Below are positions 25,011 through 36,629 of a DNA stretch of 64,000 bases, one piece after another. Position numbers and translations under genes: made by a program. The stretch comes from Bettongia penicillata ogilbyi (taxonomy: Eukaryota > Chordata > Mammalia > Diprotodontia > Potoroidae): assembly GCA_023548195.1 (NCBI GenBank), contig JAJHZJ010000220.1, positions 2,611,279 to 2,675,278 of the forward strand. Direction: 5' to 3'. The notes beneath the pieces were generated by a model. It did not search any database. It was not told the origin of the DNA and saw only the letters and a list, made by a program, of their open reading frames with translations. Positions within the stretch are counted from its first letter, which is position 1. The number at the start of each line of letters is the position of its first letter.

Positions 25011-25712
25011 CATTTGATCAAAAGTGTTGTCAACAACTGAGGATTTCACATTTGATTCAAAGTATTTTCAGCCTTTCAGGGATGCAAAGCACTTTACGGA
25101 TACCTATGCTATTGGGGAGGGCATGAGGGGCTTCTCATAGTCTTGTAAGAGGCCTGTCAGTGGTTAGCAGGATCTAGAAGGATCAAAACCAGTGCCTTTG
25201 GTCAAAGTCATGGTTGTGAAAGTACTTCTGGGATACCAGTTCATCACACATCATCAAAGTAACGCCTTGCAGAATAAATGCCAAAGAGGAGTACAAAATA
25301 TGAAATGAAAGAAAAAATCAGGGATGGATAGCAAGCATAAAAGGGCATGAAGATACCAAGGAAAGTGGGTCAAATCAAAGTGGGTAGAAAATTTTAAAAA
25401 AAGTAGAATGGAGAAACAAGGAGTCAAAAAGAAATGGATGAAGCTGGGTGGATGTATATGAAGTTAACTCACTATTGAAACAAGTTGGTGAGAGATAAAG
25501 AGTAGCCCATGTTGTTGGACTAGATACCTATTAGTCATGCTGAACTCAGTACCTTAAGTAAAGTATGACAAAGAAAACTATAGGTCATCCTGATTATTAG
25601 CACATCTCCTCCCTTGCATCAAGCCCAAATCTGCAATTTCATATCTTCTACCTGCTCCTCTCTTTTGGGACCAATGAAAATGAAAAGAATTTCATAGCGT
25701 TTAGGTCTTCTC
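25011..25712. other. Unassigned purine-rich sequence
   Basis: No gene or repeat was recognised with confidence. The lead-in to the HAL1 copy B insertion is ordinary AT-rich sequence. Confidence 0.4.
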
Positions 25713-25729
25713 AAGAATTTAGAGGGACA
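25713..25729. repeat. Target-site duplication, HAL1 copy B (left)
   Basis: AAGAATTTAGAGGGACA matches 28529-28545 with one mismatch (A/G). Confidence 0.93.
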
Positions 25730-28528
25730 GGGGAGGAACCAAGATGGTGGAGTAGAAAGATTCACATATGCTACCTTCAAGCCCACAGCCCATGAATTAC
25801 CTGTAAAAAGAACTCCCAACAAATTCTGGAGCAGTGGAAGCTGCACAGCAACAGAGTGGAGGAGATTTCTGTTCCCGAGAGCCCTGAAAAACTGCCACCA
25901 AAGATCCGTTGCACACAGGACCTGGAGCAGAATCCAGCCCTGCCTTGGCCACGTGGACCCAAGAGGAGCAACTGCAAACAGGCATCAGGGAAAGAATCTC
26001 GAAGGTCCCTAAACCCACAGGCTCTACAGGTCAGTGAGAGAGCCTATCTGGCTGGCCGAGAGGGGAGCAGGGTGTCTCCATAACTCAAACCCCCTCAGGA
26101 GGCAGCAGCAGACCCGGGAACGCAAAGAAGACAGGAACTCAGATCCAATGTTGAAGGTCTCAGCATAAACCCCCTGACGGAACTGAGCCTGGGAAGTGGC
26201 CCTGCCCCACCTGAGCACCAAAACTTAATCCCACTTAAAAGCAGCCCTGCCCCCCACTGAAAGCCCTGAGGCTGGGAAGCAGCATTTGAATCTCAGACCC
26301 CAAGAACTAGTGAGGTAGGAGTGGAGAGGAATCTCAGAAGTCAAGTAACTGGCTGGGAAAATGCCCAGAAAAGGGAAAAAAAAAATAAGATCATAGAAAG
26401 TTACTTTCTTGGGGAACAGATATTTCCTCCTTTCCTTTCAGATGAGGAAGAACAATGCATACGATCAGGTAAAGACATAGAAGTCAAAGCCTCTGTATCC
26501 CAAACATCCAAAATAGATATCCAATGGGCTCAGGACATGGATGACCTCAAAAAGGATTTTGAAAATCAAGTAAGACAGGTGGAGGAAAAACTGGGAAGAG
26601 AAATGAGAGAGATGCAAGAAAAGCATGAAAAACTGGTCAATACCTTGCTAAAGACCCCAAAAAATGCTGAAGAAAATAACACCTTGAAAAATAGGCTCAC
26701 TCAATTGGCAAAAGAGGTTCAAAAAGCCAATGAGGACAAGAATGCTTTCAAAAGCAAAATTAGCCAAATGGAAAAAGAGGTTCAAAAGCTCACTTAAGAA
26801 AATAGTTCTCTCAAGATTAGAATGGAACAGATGGAGTCTAATGACTTTCTGAGAAACCAAGAAATCATAAAACAAAACCAAAAGAATGATAAAATGGAAG
26901 AGAATGTGAAATATCTCCTGGGAAAAACAACTGACCTGGAAAATAGATCCAGGAGGGACAATTTAAAAATTATAGGACTACCTGAAAGCCATGATCAAAA
27001 AAAAAGCCTAGACATCATCTTTCATGAAATTATCAAGGAAAACTTCCCTGAGATTCTAGAACAAGAGGGCAAAATAAGTATTGAAGGAATCCATCCATCA
27101 CCACCTGAAAGAGATCCAAAAACAGAAACTCCTAGGAACATCGCGGTCAAATTCCCGAATTCCCAGGTCAAGGAGAAAATGTTGGAAGCAGCTAGAAAGA
27201 AACAATTCAAGTATTGTGGAAATATAATTAGGATAACACAAGATCTAGAAAACTCTACATTAAGGGATCAAAGGGCATGGAATGGGATATTCCAGAAATC
27301 AAAGGAACTAGGACTAAAAGAAAGAATCACCTACTCAGAAAAACTGAGTATAATACTTCAGGGGGGAAAAATGGTCTTTCAATGAAATAGAGGACTTTCA
27401 AGTATTCTTGATGAAAAGACCAGAGATGAAAAGAAAATTTGACTTTCAAACATAAGAATGAGAAGAAGCATGAAAAAGTAAACAGAAAAGAGAAGTCATA
27501 AGGAATTTACCAAAGGTGACTGTTTACATTCTTATATGGAAAGAAAATTTTTGTAACTCTTAAAAGTTTTCAGTGTCTGGGTAGTTGAGGGGACTACACA
27601 CACAGACACATACACACTCACACACACACATGCAAGCACACATGTGCATGCACACACACATACACATGAATGCACACACAGAGACGGAGAGCACAGAGTG
27701 AATTGAATAGGATGGGATCATGTAGTAAAAAAAAAAAATTAAGGTAAACGGTGAGAGAGAAATGTATTGGGAGGAGAGAGGGTGAAATTGAATGGGGCAA
27801 ATTATCTCTCATAGAAGAGGCAAGCAGGGGACTTTTTAGTGAAGGGAAAAAGAGGAGAGCTGAGAAAAAAACATGAAGTTTACCCTCATCACATTTCGAC
27901 TAAAGGAAGGAGTAAAATGCATACTCATTTTGGTATGAAAACCTATCTTACAACACAAGAAAGTGGGGGAGAAGGAGATAAGCAGGGTGGGGGGATGATG
28001 GAAGGGAGGGCAATGGGAGGAGGGAGCAGTTTGAAATCAGCACTCTTGGGGAGGGACAGGATCCAAAGAGAATAGAATCAATGGGGGGCAGGATAGGATG
28101 GAGGGAAATACAGTTAGTCTTACACAACACGATTATTATCAAAGTCATTTGCTAAACTACACAGATATGGCCTATATTGAATTGCCTGCCTTCCCAAAGG
28201 GAATGGGTGGGGAGGGAGGATGAGGAGAAGTTGGAACTCAAAGTTTTAGGAACAACTGTTGAGTATTGTTCTTGCTACTATGAAATAAGAAATACAGGTA
28301 ATGGGGAATAGAAAGTTATCTGGCCCTACAGGACAAAAGAGAAGATGGGATCAAGGGAAGGGAGGGCAGATTGGTGATAGGGGAAATTAGAATGCTGGGT
28401 GTATTGAGGTGGGGGGAGGGGACAAATGGGGAGAAAATTTGGAACCCAAAATTTTGTGAAAATGAATGTAAAAAGTTTAATAAATAAATTTATAAAAATA
28501 TGAATAAATAAAATAAAGTGAAAAAAAA
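25730..28528 (+). mobile_element. HAL1 (half-L1) retrotransposon, copy B, full length
   Basis: About 2.8 kb in sense orientation. It starts with 'ggggaggaaccaagatggtg', followed by a 5' UTR (to 26360), an ORF1 remnant (26361-27455), a 3' UTR with a CA-rich repeat (27595-27680) and purine-rich stretches (27960-28240 and 28350-28440), then AATAAA-type signals and a poly-A end (28510-28530). There is no ORF2. The 17-bp duplications on both sides prove a single full-length insertion by the L1-type mechanism. It is the closest relative of copy A. Confidence 0.95.
26361..27455 (+). pseudogene. L1/HAL1 ORF1, nearly intact but broken (copy B)
   Basis: L1 ORF1p homologue of about 360 codons; ORF1p binds L1 RNA as a trimer in cytoplasmic particles. 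The order is a basic start ('MPRKGKKK'), a 'SDEEEQC' acidic stretch, a long coiled coil (about 26500-26890) with heptad-like Leu/Lys/Glu, the RRM ('TDLENRSRRDNLKIIGLPES', about 26930-26990), 'TPRNIAVKF', and the C-terminal domain ('ITYSEKLSIILQG'). It has three kinds of damage: a one-base slip in the poly-A run just after the ATG (26375-26385), an in-frame TAA at 26795-26797 where copy A has GAA, and a frameshift in the G/A run near 27361-27370. The two main open pieces, 26321-26797 and 26822-27385, share one frame. Confidence 0.9.
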
Positions 28529-28545
28529 AAGAATTTAGAGGGGCA
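28529..28545. repeat. Target-site duplication, HAL1 copy B (right)
   Basis: AAGAATTTAGAGGGGCA, the partner of 25713-25729, directly after the poly-A tail. Confidence 0.93.
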
Positions 28546-28594
28546 TCTTTCATATTTCCCAGAAATCTTTTCTTTGTCAGGCTGAAGATACATT

Positions 28595-28695
28595 TACACT
28601 TTCTTCAATTCATCACTTTGTATTTATATTCCTAGCTCTTAGCATAGTGCTTGGCACACAGTAAATACTCAAGACATTATTTTTATCCATCCACC
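28595..28695 (+). repeat. L2 LINE 3' end
   Basis: 'tagctcttagcatagtgctt' and 'ggcacacagtaaatactcaa' are the standard L2 3' terminus. Confidence 0.65.
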
Positions 28696-31399
28696 TACCT
28701 ACTATTAAGCACAGTCCCTCTTTCCCTTACTCTTTTAACTATCCTCATTAGAATGCACTTCAGTTTACCAGTATCCCTCCTATAATATATTATCTATGAC
28801 TAATCACAATAATCCAAATACAGAATGATCAGAGCAGAATATAAAATATACTTCTCCCCTCTCTTTGAAAACTATTCCTATATCAATATGAGCTAATATC
28901 AATTTAATTTGGGGGGGGTGTAGGTGGCTGCTATGTTACATTGTTGACTCACATGGGACTGATAGTGTATTAAAAATACCTAGATGGTTTTCATAAATAC
29001 TATTATTTAGAAATATCTCTTCCATTCTCTACTGGAAAAGTTGATTTACTTTCATTGTACAGTGGGATTTCACAATTATACCAATTTAATTTAATTTTAT
29101 TTAAATTAAACAATTGTCCTAGCTTACTGCAGTTTGTTTGGCTTCTGACTGTCATCCAATATACTAAATATACCTCCTACTTCATCCCATCTGCAAAGTA
29201 GATATGCATGCATGCCATCTCTGCTTTCATATCTCCCCAAACCAGCTCTGTGCCTCATGGAATTCTAGTAGTGTCTGACACTTGTTTACATGCTGTTCCC
29301 TCCTGATTGTCATGTTAGTACCCAAGGAAAAGATGCTGGTAGTCCTTTGCCTTTAGGCTGTTCCTGCTTTGTGATTCTGAAGATTTTCTGTAGGTCAGGT
29401 ATTGATCTTTGCAGTGACATTTATTCAAACAGGAAATTTAAAAAATTACCATGATCATCTTTGTACTACAAATCAATGAACTTCAACCCTGATATCCCAC
29501 AGGCATTGTAATGCATAATACAAAATTTTGAAATGATTTTTTCAAATGTTAATAAAATGCCAGCATATATGAAAAGATCAATTTGTGGAATAGTAGGTGA
29601 ACTTAAATATTAATATGTAATAGCATGAGTTAAAATATTTAATGTTTACTAAAATAGGGTAGAGTTTACTGATTACCTCTAATTTTTTTTAAATGTCAGT
29701 AATCTTTATTGATTTTATTATGAAAAGTGTTTTTGGAGAAATCATATAGTTCATTGTCTTTCACTTCACAGGATGTTCAAACAACCCATGACGATATCTC
29801 CACAACTAGTATTAAAATATTTCTAACAGTGTCACAGTTATGTAAGTGCATCTTGAGTTGGTTGTATTATAGGCAAGGGACTGTCATCAATCATGATTTA
29901 ACACATACCTCCACATTCATATGGTAAAGCTCAATAGGAAACTTGTTAAGAAAAGTAATAGGTTTTTCAGCACCCAGATGCCTGAAATACAGCAAGATCT
30001 TTGTGAATGTTCTAAGACTTTTAATCCTAAATCAAAATCCTCTCTACTTATTATGCATAGTTTTTTAATTCTTGCTAATACAACAAAGTAGGTATTTCAC
30101 CCAAAAATAGAATGAAGAATTAAATGTTGCATTTTGCCATAATATAATCACTTGGCATTCTACATTTTTTATTTTCTCACCTGACTTGTTCTGAATACTT
30201 TCCAGTTCATAAAATTTTTAACTTACTAGGATTAAATGCATGATCACCATTGATGATAGTATTATAAGTCCAAAATCAGTACAATGAGTGACCAAGTGTT
30301 ATGTACTGGAAAATTGTTGAAGAGAAAAGGCATTCTAAGTGCTTCTAGAAAAGGAAGTAGGTACTTGTTCCTAAAAATCATAATGTACTAGAGTATAGGT
30401 TAAATGATCAACATTTTCTCTAGTCAATAGGTATAGATTGTTCACTAAAGGTAAAATTTATAGCTGGAAAAATTCCAGAAAATATCCCTTGCAAACCAAC
30501 TGCAACACTTTTTTTTTTCTTAAATTGGGGTAGGGGTGTTGGTTCCAGAAATCTAGTGTGTTTCATTATCAATGGAAAATATGGAATAAAATCAATTATA
30601 TGTGAATGTGTTATTTGATTAAATGATCATATTTAATGAGTATTTAATCAGAACCTATGTAAAGCACTATGCTAAAAATAGAAGATTGACTAAAAATATA
30701 TACTGCCTATCCATGTTCAGCATTGTTATTTATCACATGATGCCATTTTAATTAGATATGAAGACCTTAGTTTTCTTTGAGGGACATATTTAAGAATGGA
30801 AGTCACAAGAATCTCTACTGAAGTTCTCCTCATATGTTTCTTTCTTCTTTTGAAATAACCCAGGATATTCAAAGCCTATGAGCAGAAGGTAAAATCTAAT
30901 GGTTGCTGCCAAGTTACAAAGGTTTTAGTTATAGGTCTGGCCATGGGCTGTCCTCAAATCATCATAATCAAACAAGGAAATAAAACAGGGAGGTCTTTGT
31001 TTATGGATAGTATTTTCTAGCAGCCATAGAAGATGTCCTATGGAGTCAAAAGAGAAAATGGATTTCGTATAACTGTATGTTCCATATGCATCATTTTCAA
31101 AATGATATTATACTAATTTCATCAAGCCTCCAAGAACCCATATCTTTCTTAAGAAATGAATGAATTAAAGAAGGCATTTGAAGGACCAAGAAATTCTAGA
31201 TAGATGCCAGTCCTCACAGGGAAAAAGAACTAAATAAATAACTTCTATTATCTAATGTAGCAAAGTCTTGGAAAATCACTGTGAATGGACCACACACTCA
31301 ACTCAAAAGTTGAGGCATTTGAATCAATACTATGTGATACTTGTAAAATGATGTCACTTTGTAGAACTCCAAGTTGTTCTGTGACATAAAAGCTATTTT
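28696..31399. other. Repeat-poor unassigned stretch
   Basis: About 2.7 kb in which no transposon, microsatellite or coding frame was recognised. It is AT-rich (for example 29080-29115 and 29580-29710), with a G-run at 28912-28919. This is the longest such stretch in the window. Confidence 0.45.
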
Positions 31400-31705
31400 T
31401 AATACTAATATTCTCTTGATGATGCTATGGAGCTTCAAAATCGGGCAAGCAGTTCTGAAAAATCAGTTGTGGGCAGCACAAAATGCAAAGGAGAAAATTT
31501 GCATAAGCAGATTCAATCATAGACCAAGTGATAAATGACATGCAAGTAGTGGTGTACATAGGTCTGAAAAAAGAAATACGTGATTATAAAAGAAAGCTGA
31601 GTGCCTACATAATGATGGAGAAAGACATAGGTGTTCATTAAGTATGGAGAACATTCCCCTGAAGAAACGTGGTGATGCTCCCTCTGATGGAATGAATATC
31701 TACCA
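31400..31705 (+). mobile_element. RTE-type LINE fragment (C-terminus of ORF2)
   Basis: From 31401 one frame reads NTNILLMMLWSF, then KNQLWAAQNAKEKICISRF. This resembles the RTE/BovB C-terminal arrangement (a 'LLYG.E.W' block followed by 'LRAAQRAMERRMLGIS'). A shifted frame after about 31580 gives a weak match to the 'KRRWAGH' tail and 'KKRGDAPSDGMN' to the 'GRPP.RW' tail. Stops and frameshifts show it is dead. Confidence 0.45.
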
Positions 31706-31899
31706 GTATGTTCCTAAGAATGGGTTAAGTTCATCCTACCTCATTCCTTTTTTTGACAGAGAACAGTTCCTCCTAAAGGGAAACAAAAAGGTCCCAGAAC
31801 CTGACCAACTCCTCTTCCATAGATGAAGTTTCTTTCCCCTGTCTACATTGTGAGGTAGATGCAGGTTCCTCCTCTTTCTCTCCTCATAAAGAAAATTGT

Positions 31900-32205
31900 T
31901 TTCCCTAAAGGTAGACAAAGTTGTGCCTGAGACCTAAATGACACTATATTTCTGGATGCAGCTTCCTATTTATATAAGAAAAGAAATATCTTAGCCACAT
32001 TGGAATTTGAGCTGTTCAAATGTAATGGTACCTGAGACAATGCAAGTAACGATCCCCTGCCCTGATGACCTGCTTGCATGTTTTCATAAAGAGTTAAGGG
32101 AGGCTGTATCTATCACAGCGGAGACTAAATTCCAACGTGTCCTTGTTGCGTATCCTTGCTGTATTGGAGTAAAGTGAACTTCTGTTTTGTTAACTATTCA
32201 GTGCT
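31900..32205 (+). mobile_element. Possible LTR fragment
   Basis: 'cttgctgtattggagtaaag' near 32155, followed by 'tgaacttctgttttgtt', looks like the R/U5 region of a marsupial endogenous-retrovirus LTR (an AATAAA-like box in a short T/G-rich end). No coding region and no second LTR were found. Confidence 0.35.
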
Positions 32206-32264
32206 TTTTTAAATGATACATTTCATTCTCAAATTGAAGCTGAATTAAAAGATACTAACATCAT

Positions 32265-32530
32265 ACATGAAGGAAAGTATTGTATAGATTGCTGGACCTA
32301 AAGTCAGGAAGATTTGAATTCAAATCCAGACATCAGTACTTATTAGCTGTTTGACTTTTGGCAAGTCACATAACCACTGTTAAGATTAAGACTATGGCAA
32401 ATCTACTGAAAAAGGAAATAGCTAACCACCCCAGTATCTTTGCCGAGAAAACTCTGTGAACAGTATTGGTGTGCTGTAGTCTGCAAGGTCATAAAGAGTC
32501 AAGCACAGCTAAGGGACTGAGCGACAAAAA
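32265..32530 (+). repeat. Marsupial tRNA-derived SINE (WALLSI/SINE1 type)
   Basis: Complete order: 'taaagtcaggaagatttgaa', 'ttcaaatccagacatcagta', 'ggcaagtcacataac', 'ccagtatctttgccgagaaa', 'gtcataaagagtcaagcaca', and the end 'ctgagcgacaaaaag'. Confidence 0.9.
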
Positions 32531-32609
32531 GAAAGCATTGGACATGCCTCTTAACACTTGTTCTGTGTATATCATCACCACATTTTCATGTTCTATGCAG
32601 ACTTGTGGA

Positions 32610-32730
32610 GAACCAATGGACAAATATTTATCAAGTGCCTACTGTTTTCTAGACATTGGGCTAAGCTCTGGGAATATAAAAAGAGACAAAAGACAGCCCC
32701 TACCTTCAAAGAGCTTGCAATGTAAGAAAC
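32610..32730 (-). repeat. L2 LINE 3' end
   Basis: Antisense L2 terminus: 'atttatcaagtgcctactgt', 'gacattgggctaagctctgg', 'aagacagcccctaccttcaa', 'agagcttgcaatgta'. Confidence 0.8.
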
Positions 32731-33224
32731 ATAAATGGGAAGTGTGAATTCTGCACTGGTTATAAAAGGTGTTGGAAGATATAAAGGAAGACCTCCAATC
32801 AGGAATGCAGATGTTCTGTTGAAAAATTATGGGAGAACATGAGTAAGAGAAGTACAGGAAGAGAAAATGTAGATGAATAGTGTTCGACTTTAAACAAGAG
32901 AGGACATTAATGAGATCTTATATCCATTGAGCTATTGAAGTATAATGGAATATAGAATTATAAGACAGGAAGGATATAGGTACACTGGGCTTCCAAAGTC
33001 AGACAAAGCAGTTTGAGTTACAATGAATAGTTGTAGAAAATCTTCATGTAGAGTAGTATCCTCACTGAATATATCCGTAAGAAGTGTACTGGTAGAAGAA
33101 TGAAAGATTAATTCGAAGCAAGAGAAGGTGGTTGTGGGGAAACTTGTGAGGAGGTTATTTTGTAGTTCAGGCTGTTGGTAATAATGGCCTTCACTAAAGC
33201 AAGCAAGGCACTGGGAATTACAGA
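32731..33224. other. Unassigned sequence
   Basis: Purine-rich on plus. The part up to about 32900 ('agacctccaatcaggaatgc') may be further antisense L2. The 106-codon minus frame (32932-33252) has no recognised domain. Confidence 0.4.
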
Positions 33225-33400
33225 AATACAAGATTGGAAGGGCTGTCATCAACCAGCCCAGCTATCAGTTGTCTAAAAATCCTTTCCAAAATATCTCCAA
33301 GGGAACATCCAACCTTCATTTGAAGAAAGTATTCTAAAGTATCCTGCCTTTAAAGCAACCCATTCTACTTTTCTGTAATTCCGTTATTTCTTATTTAGTC
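33225..33400 (-). mobile_element. L3/CR1 LINE 3' end
   Basis: Antisense L3 terminus: 'gattggaagggctgtcatca', 'caaccttcatttgaagaaag' and 'aacccattctacttttctgt'. The same family as 20725. Confidence 0.65.
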
Positions 33401-33620
33401 AATCATTTGATAAATATGGGTTAAGCACTTAACGATGTACACTGGTACTGTGAGAAACAATGGAGATGGAAGGAAAGACAAAAAGACAGTCCCTGCTCTC
33501 CCAGAGCTCACACTCTCATAGAGAAGACAATATGCAAACAACCACATACAATGAACTTATATTCAAGATAAATTACAGAAAATCAACAGAGAGAAAGCAC
33601 TAAGATGAAGGAGTAAACCT
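33401..33620 (-). repeat. L2 LINE 3' end, longer copy
   Basis: Antisense L2: 'ttaagcacttaacgatgtac', 'aaaaagacagtccctgctct', 'cccagagctcacactctcat', 'aatatgcaaacaaccacata', and 'gagagaaagcactaagatga'. Extends further than the copy at 32610. Confidence 0.8.
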
Positions 33621-33989
33621 ATATCTATAATTGAAACATCTTACTCTTGCTCATGACCCTTGTAATATTTGAAGACAGCTTTCATGTCCTCCTTTTTATA
33701 TTGTACATATGTCTTCAGAAATCTGTCAACAATCTGAGCCTTATTCTCTTATGCCAGTTAAATCTCAAGGACAATTTCATTACCTTTTAAGGCAAAAACG
33801 AGTTCAACCTACTTGGAAGGACATTTGTATAGGTCACTTCTACCATAAAATGGGAAAGCATATTGCGGTGAAAACAACAACATCTTCACAGAATTGTGTG
33901 ATCTTAGAGTTGTAATGAATCTTAATGCCTATATACCAGTTTCTTAACCAATACAAGGCTCTTTTTTATTCTCCTCATCCCACTGATAC
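33621..33989. other. Unassigned sequence
   Basis: No gene or repeat was recognised. The 68-codon frame at 33709-33915 has no known motif. Confidence 0.4.
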
Positions 33990-34600
33990 TACTTCTCATA
34001 CAGAAGATCAATCCTTCCCCTTCCCCTGATGCTTCCATATTCCGATCCATTTCAAGCCTACCTATCCACCCACTCACCCCCTAAGTCCCACTCCAAATCT
34101 GTCTGACCCTATCTCTGTGTCTTCTGGAATTCCCACTCCAGAATTAGACTTCATCTCTGCTCCTTTTCCCCTATAGTGGTCACTAAGACTTGGCTGGTCA
34201 TCCTTCACAAGATTGGTTGTACTTTCTTTCATATCCACTGACTCAGTGGTCCTGGTGAGGCAGTTGCAGTACTCCTATTTTCTCCCTTTACTATCACCTA
34301 GCAACTTCTCCTCCTTTGAGGTTCAAGTTATCCAAATTTATCTTCCAATCCAGACCATAGTGGCTGTTATCTCAATATAGATGTCGATGTTTCTTCGAAT
34401 ACACTACCTCCTCAATCTACTCAATCCCTATGACCTGCTTCTGTACTGCAAACCAGCTACATTCAGGGCTGGTGATATCCCTGATCTTGTTATCACCCCC
34501 AAGTGGGTTAGGTTCATATGTCAGAACTCTAGATTTCCTTTATCCCATGGTAGCCCACCTTTTTATCTCTTCTGCCCAAGAAATAAACATGTCAAGGGCA
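33990..34600 (+). mobile_element. L2 LINE, endonuclease part
   Basis: C/T-rich sense L2 sequence: 'ggtcactaagacttggctgg' (TKTWL of the endonuclease), 'tctccctttactatcaccta', and 'tccagaccatagtggctgtt' followed by 'atctcaatatag'. Several stops. The open frames of 85 and 97 codons here are remnants of this region or shadows. Confidence 0.5.
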
Positions 34601-34689
34601 AAATTTACTGGTCAGAACAGAAATTTTCAGGGAGTTAAACTTTTACAATATATATTCACAACCAAGCAAAACAAATTTAAACATTGTTG

Positions 34690-34915
34690 TTTAGTTGTTT
34701 CAATTGTGTCCAACTCTTTATAGCTCCATTTGGGATTTTCTTGATAAAGATACTTGAATGATTTGCTATTTCCTTATCCAATGGATAAGGTAAACAGAGA
34801 TTAGATGACTTGCCCAGAGTCACACAGCTACTAAACACCTGGGCCTGGATTTGAACTAAAGTCTTCCTAACTGCAGGCTCCACTGCACCACAAAGTTGTC
34901 CCAAATTCATACATT
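34690..34915 (-). repeat. Marsupial tRNA-derived SINE
   Basis: Reverse orientation: 'caattgtgtccaactcttta', 'tttgggattttcttgataaa', 'cttgcccagagtcacacagc', 'ggatttgaactaaagtcttc', and 'ccactgcaccacaaagttgt'. Confidence 0.88.
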
Positions 34916-35224
34916 GGCCACGTCCAAAATTATGTATTTCTTTTTGTTTCTTGAGTCTATCACCTTATTGTCAGGAAGCAGGTAGCATGCATCATCTCTG
35001 ATCTCTTAGAATTGTATTTAGTCATTGCATTGATCAGAGTTCTAAAGTCTTTGTCTTTATAATGTTCTTACTAAGTACATCGTTCTCCTTGTTCTCTCCA
35101 TTTTTTGGTATCAGCTTATAAAAATCTGTCATTTCTTACTGCATATTATTATATTGCATCTACTATATTAATTTTTGATAATGTGTTTAGCCACTCTGCA
35201 ATTAATAGATGCCCCTTTTACTTT

Positions 35225-35525
35225 CGAGTTTAGGTCTATGAGTGCAGGAGTCAGGAGGACATGAGTACAAATCTCACCTCAGACACTTGACACTCACTAG
35301 CTGTGTGACCTTGGGCAAGTCACTTAGCCCCAATTGCCTCATCCTGGGTCATCTTTAGTCAACCTGATGAATATCTGGTTACTGGATTCAGATTGCTCTG
35401 GAGAAGAAGTGAGACTGGTGACCTGCACAACCTTTCCTCACTCAAAACAAAGTCAAGTGCAAGTCATGTCATCATTTCTCTGATGGCATGGTCTTCTTTG
35501 GCAACGAAGGATGAACACACACACG
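35225..35525 (+). repeat. MAR1/WSINE1 SINE, full length
   Basis: 'gagtcaggaggacatgagta', 'tcacctcagacacttgacac', 'gctgtgtgaccttgggcaag', 'cttagccccaattgcctcat', then the MAR1 body with 'tgggtcatctttagtcaacc', 'gagaagaagtgagactggtg', 'aagtcatgtcatcatttctc', and the end 'caacgaaggatgaacacaca'. Strong marker of a marsupial genome. Confidence 0.93.
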
Positions 35526-36369
35526 CATAAGACTCTTTACACATCACTTAACAATTACTAACCCCTTTTGAATTAAATATTCCCATTTTTAGGACAGATC
35601 TAATTGTTATAAAATTCTCTTTCTTTGATGTCCAAACCTGCCATTTGTCATCTGTGAAACAATTTAAGTCATTTAACTTATACAGTTTCACTTTCCTTGT
35701 TTATAAAATAAGCAGCAGAAGTATCTGCTTCACAGGTAATTGTGATCATAAGAATTTCAAATTTTAAAATGATTGTTGAAATAATTGTTTTTCTAATTAT
35801 GGTAACATAGCAATAATCTTTATGAATAATACATACTTCATGAAAATAGTTTCTTGGGCAGTGGAACTTTTGACAGGTATCTTTCAAAAAAAAATTCTTT
35901 CATTTTTGTCCCCATCCAATATTTGGGTCATTTACCATCAGCATTCCACTATTATTTTTTGAATGACTAGATGGGAATTAGACTAGCTTGGTACTTGACA
36001 TGTGCAGATGGTGTTGCCAGCTGCTCCCTTTTTAGTTTTGTGAGTTCAACTGAACACATTGGTCCTTTTCATAGTATGCTTCGGGAAAGAAAATGGAAAG
36101 GAAGGTGAACTCAAGTACTGCTGCTCTTGCAAATCCTAGCTTTGAATGAGCTTGAGCTGTGAAAGACTAACTACTTGGGAAACAAACTTTGATAGGGGAC
36201 CACAAACCATACATAGGATAATATCTGGTTGCCCATTTGATCAGAAAATGATGATCTATTTTGTGAAATTTGACCTGTAATTTTTCTCAGTTAATTTTAA
36301 ACTAAAGCATAAATACACAAAGAACATAAATTATAAAAGGAATTGTAAATTACAATGAAGAGGGAGAAA
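35526..36369. other. Unassigned sequence
   Basis: No gene or repeat was recognised. The minus frame at 35678-35887 has no known motif. Confidence 0.4.
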
Positions 36370-36625
36370 TGGACTTAGCATAGTGATAGGTAATATACCA
36401 AGTGCTTAATAAATCCTTGCTGACTTGACATGGAATGGATAGGGGACATGTGAAAGAGCATTAAATTTTGAGATACAGGATCTAGATTTTAATATTATCT
36501 TTCCTACTATCAGTTGCATGAGCTTGTCATTTTTTTCTCTATACTTGTTTCCTCTATTTTCTGTATCACATGATCTCTAAATCATTTTCCATAGCTAAAT
36601 CCTATAATATGAAAACTAGCAGTAT
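36370..36625 (+). repeat. SINE tail and CORE-SINE
   Basis: 36385-36430 ends with 'aagtgcttaataaatccttg', a SINE/L2 tail. 36440-36625 has a decayed sense CORE-SINE with 'acaggatctagattttaata', 'gagcttgtcatttttttctc', and 'atgatctctaaatcattttc'. Confidence 0.55.
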
Positions 36626-36629
36626 TAAT

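Noticed and set aside
27590..27690. CRISPR-like or tandem array in the CA-rich region
   Set aside because: It is a degenerate CA dinucleotide repeat in the HAL1 3' UTR, with no spaced direct repeats. No CRISPR-like array occurs anywhere in the window.
35225..35300. tRNA gene at the SINE head
   Set aside because: The tRNA-like boxes belong to the SINE promoter; a functional clover-leaf is not present. The same applies to other SINE heads in the window.
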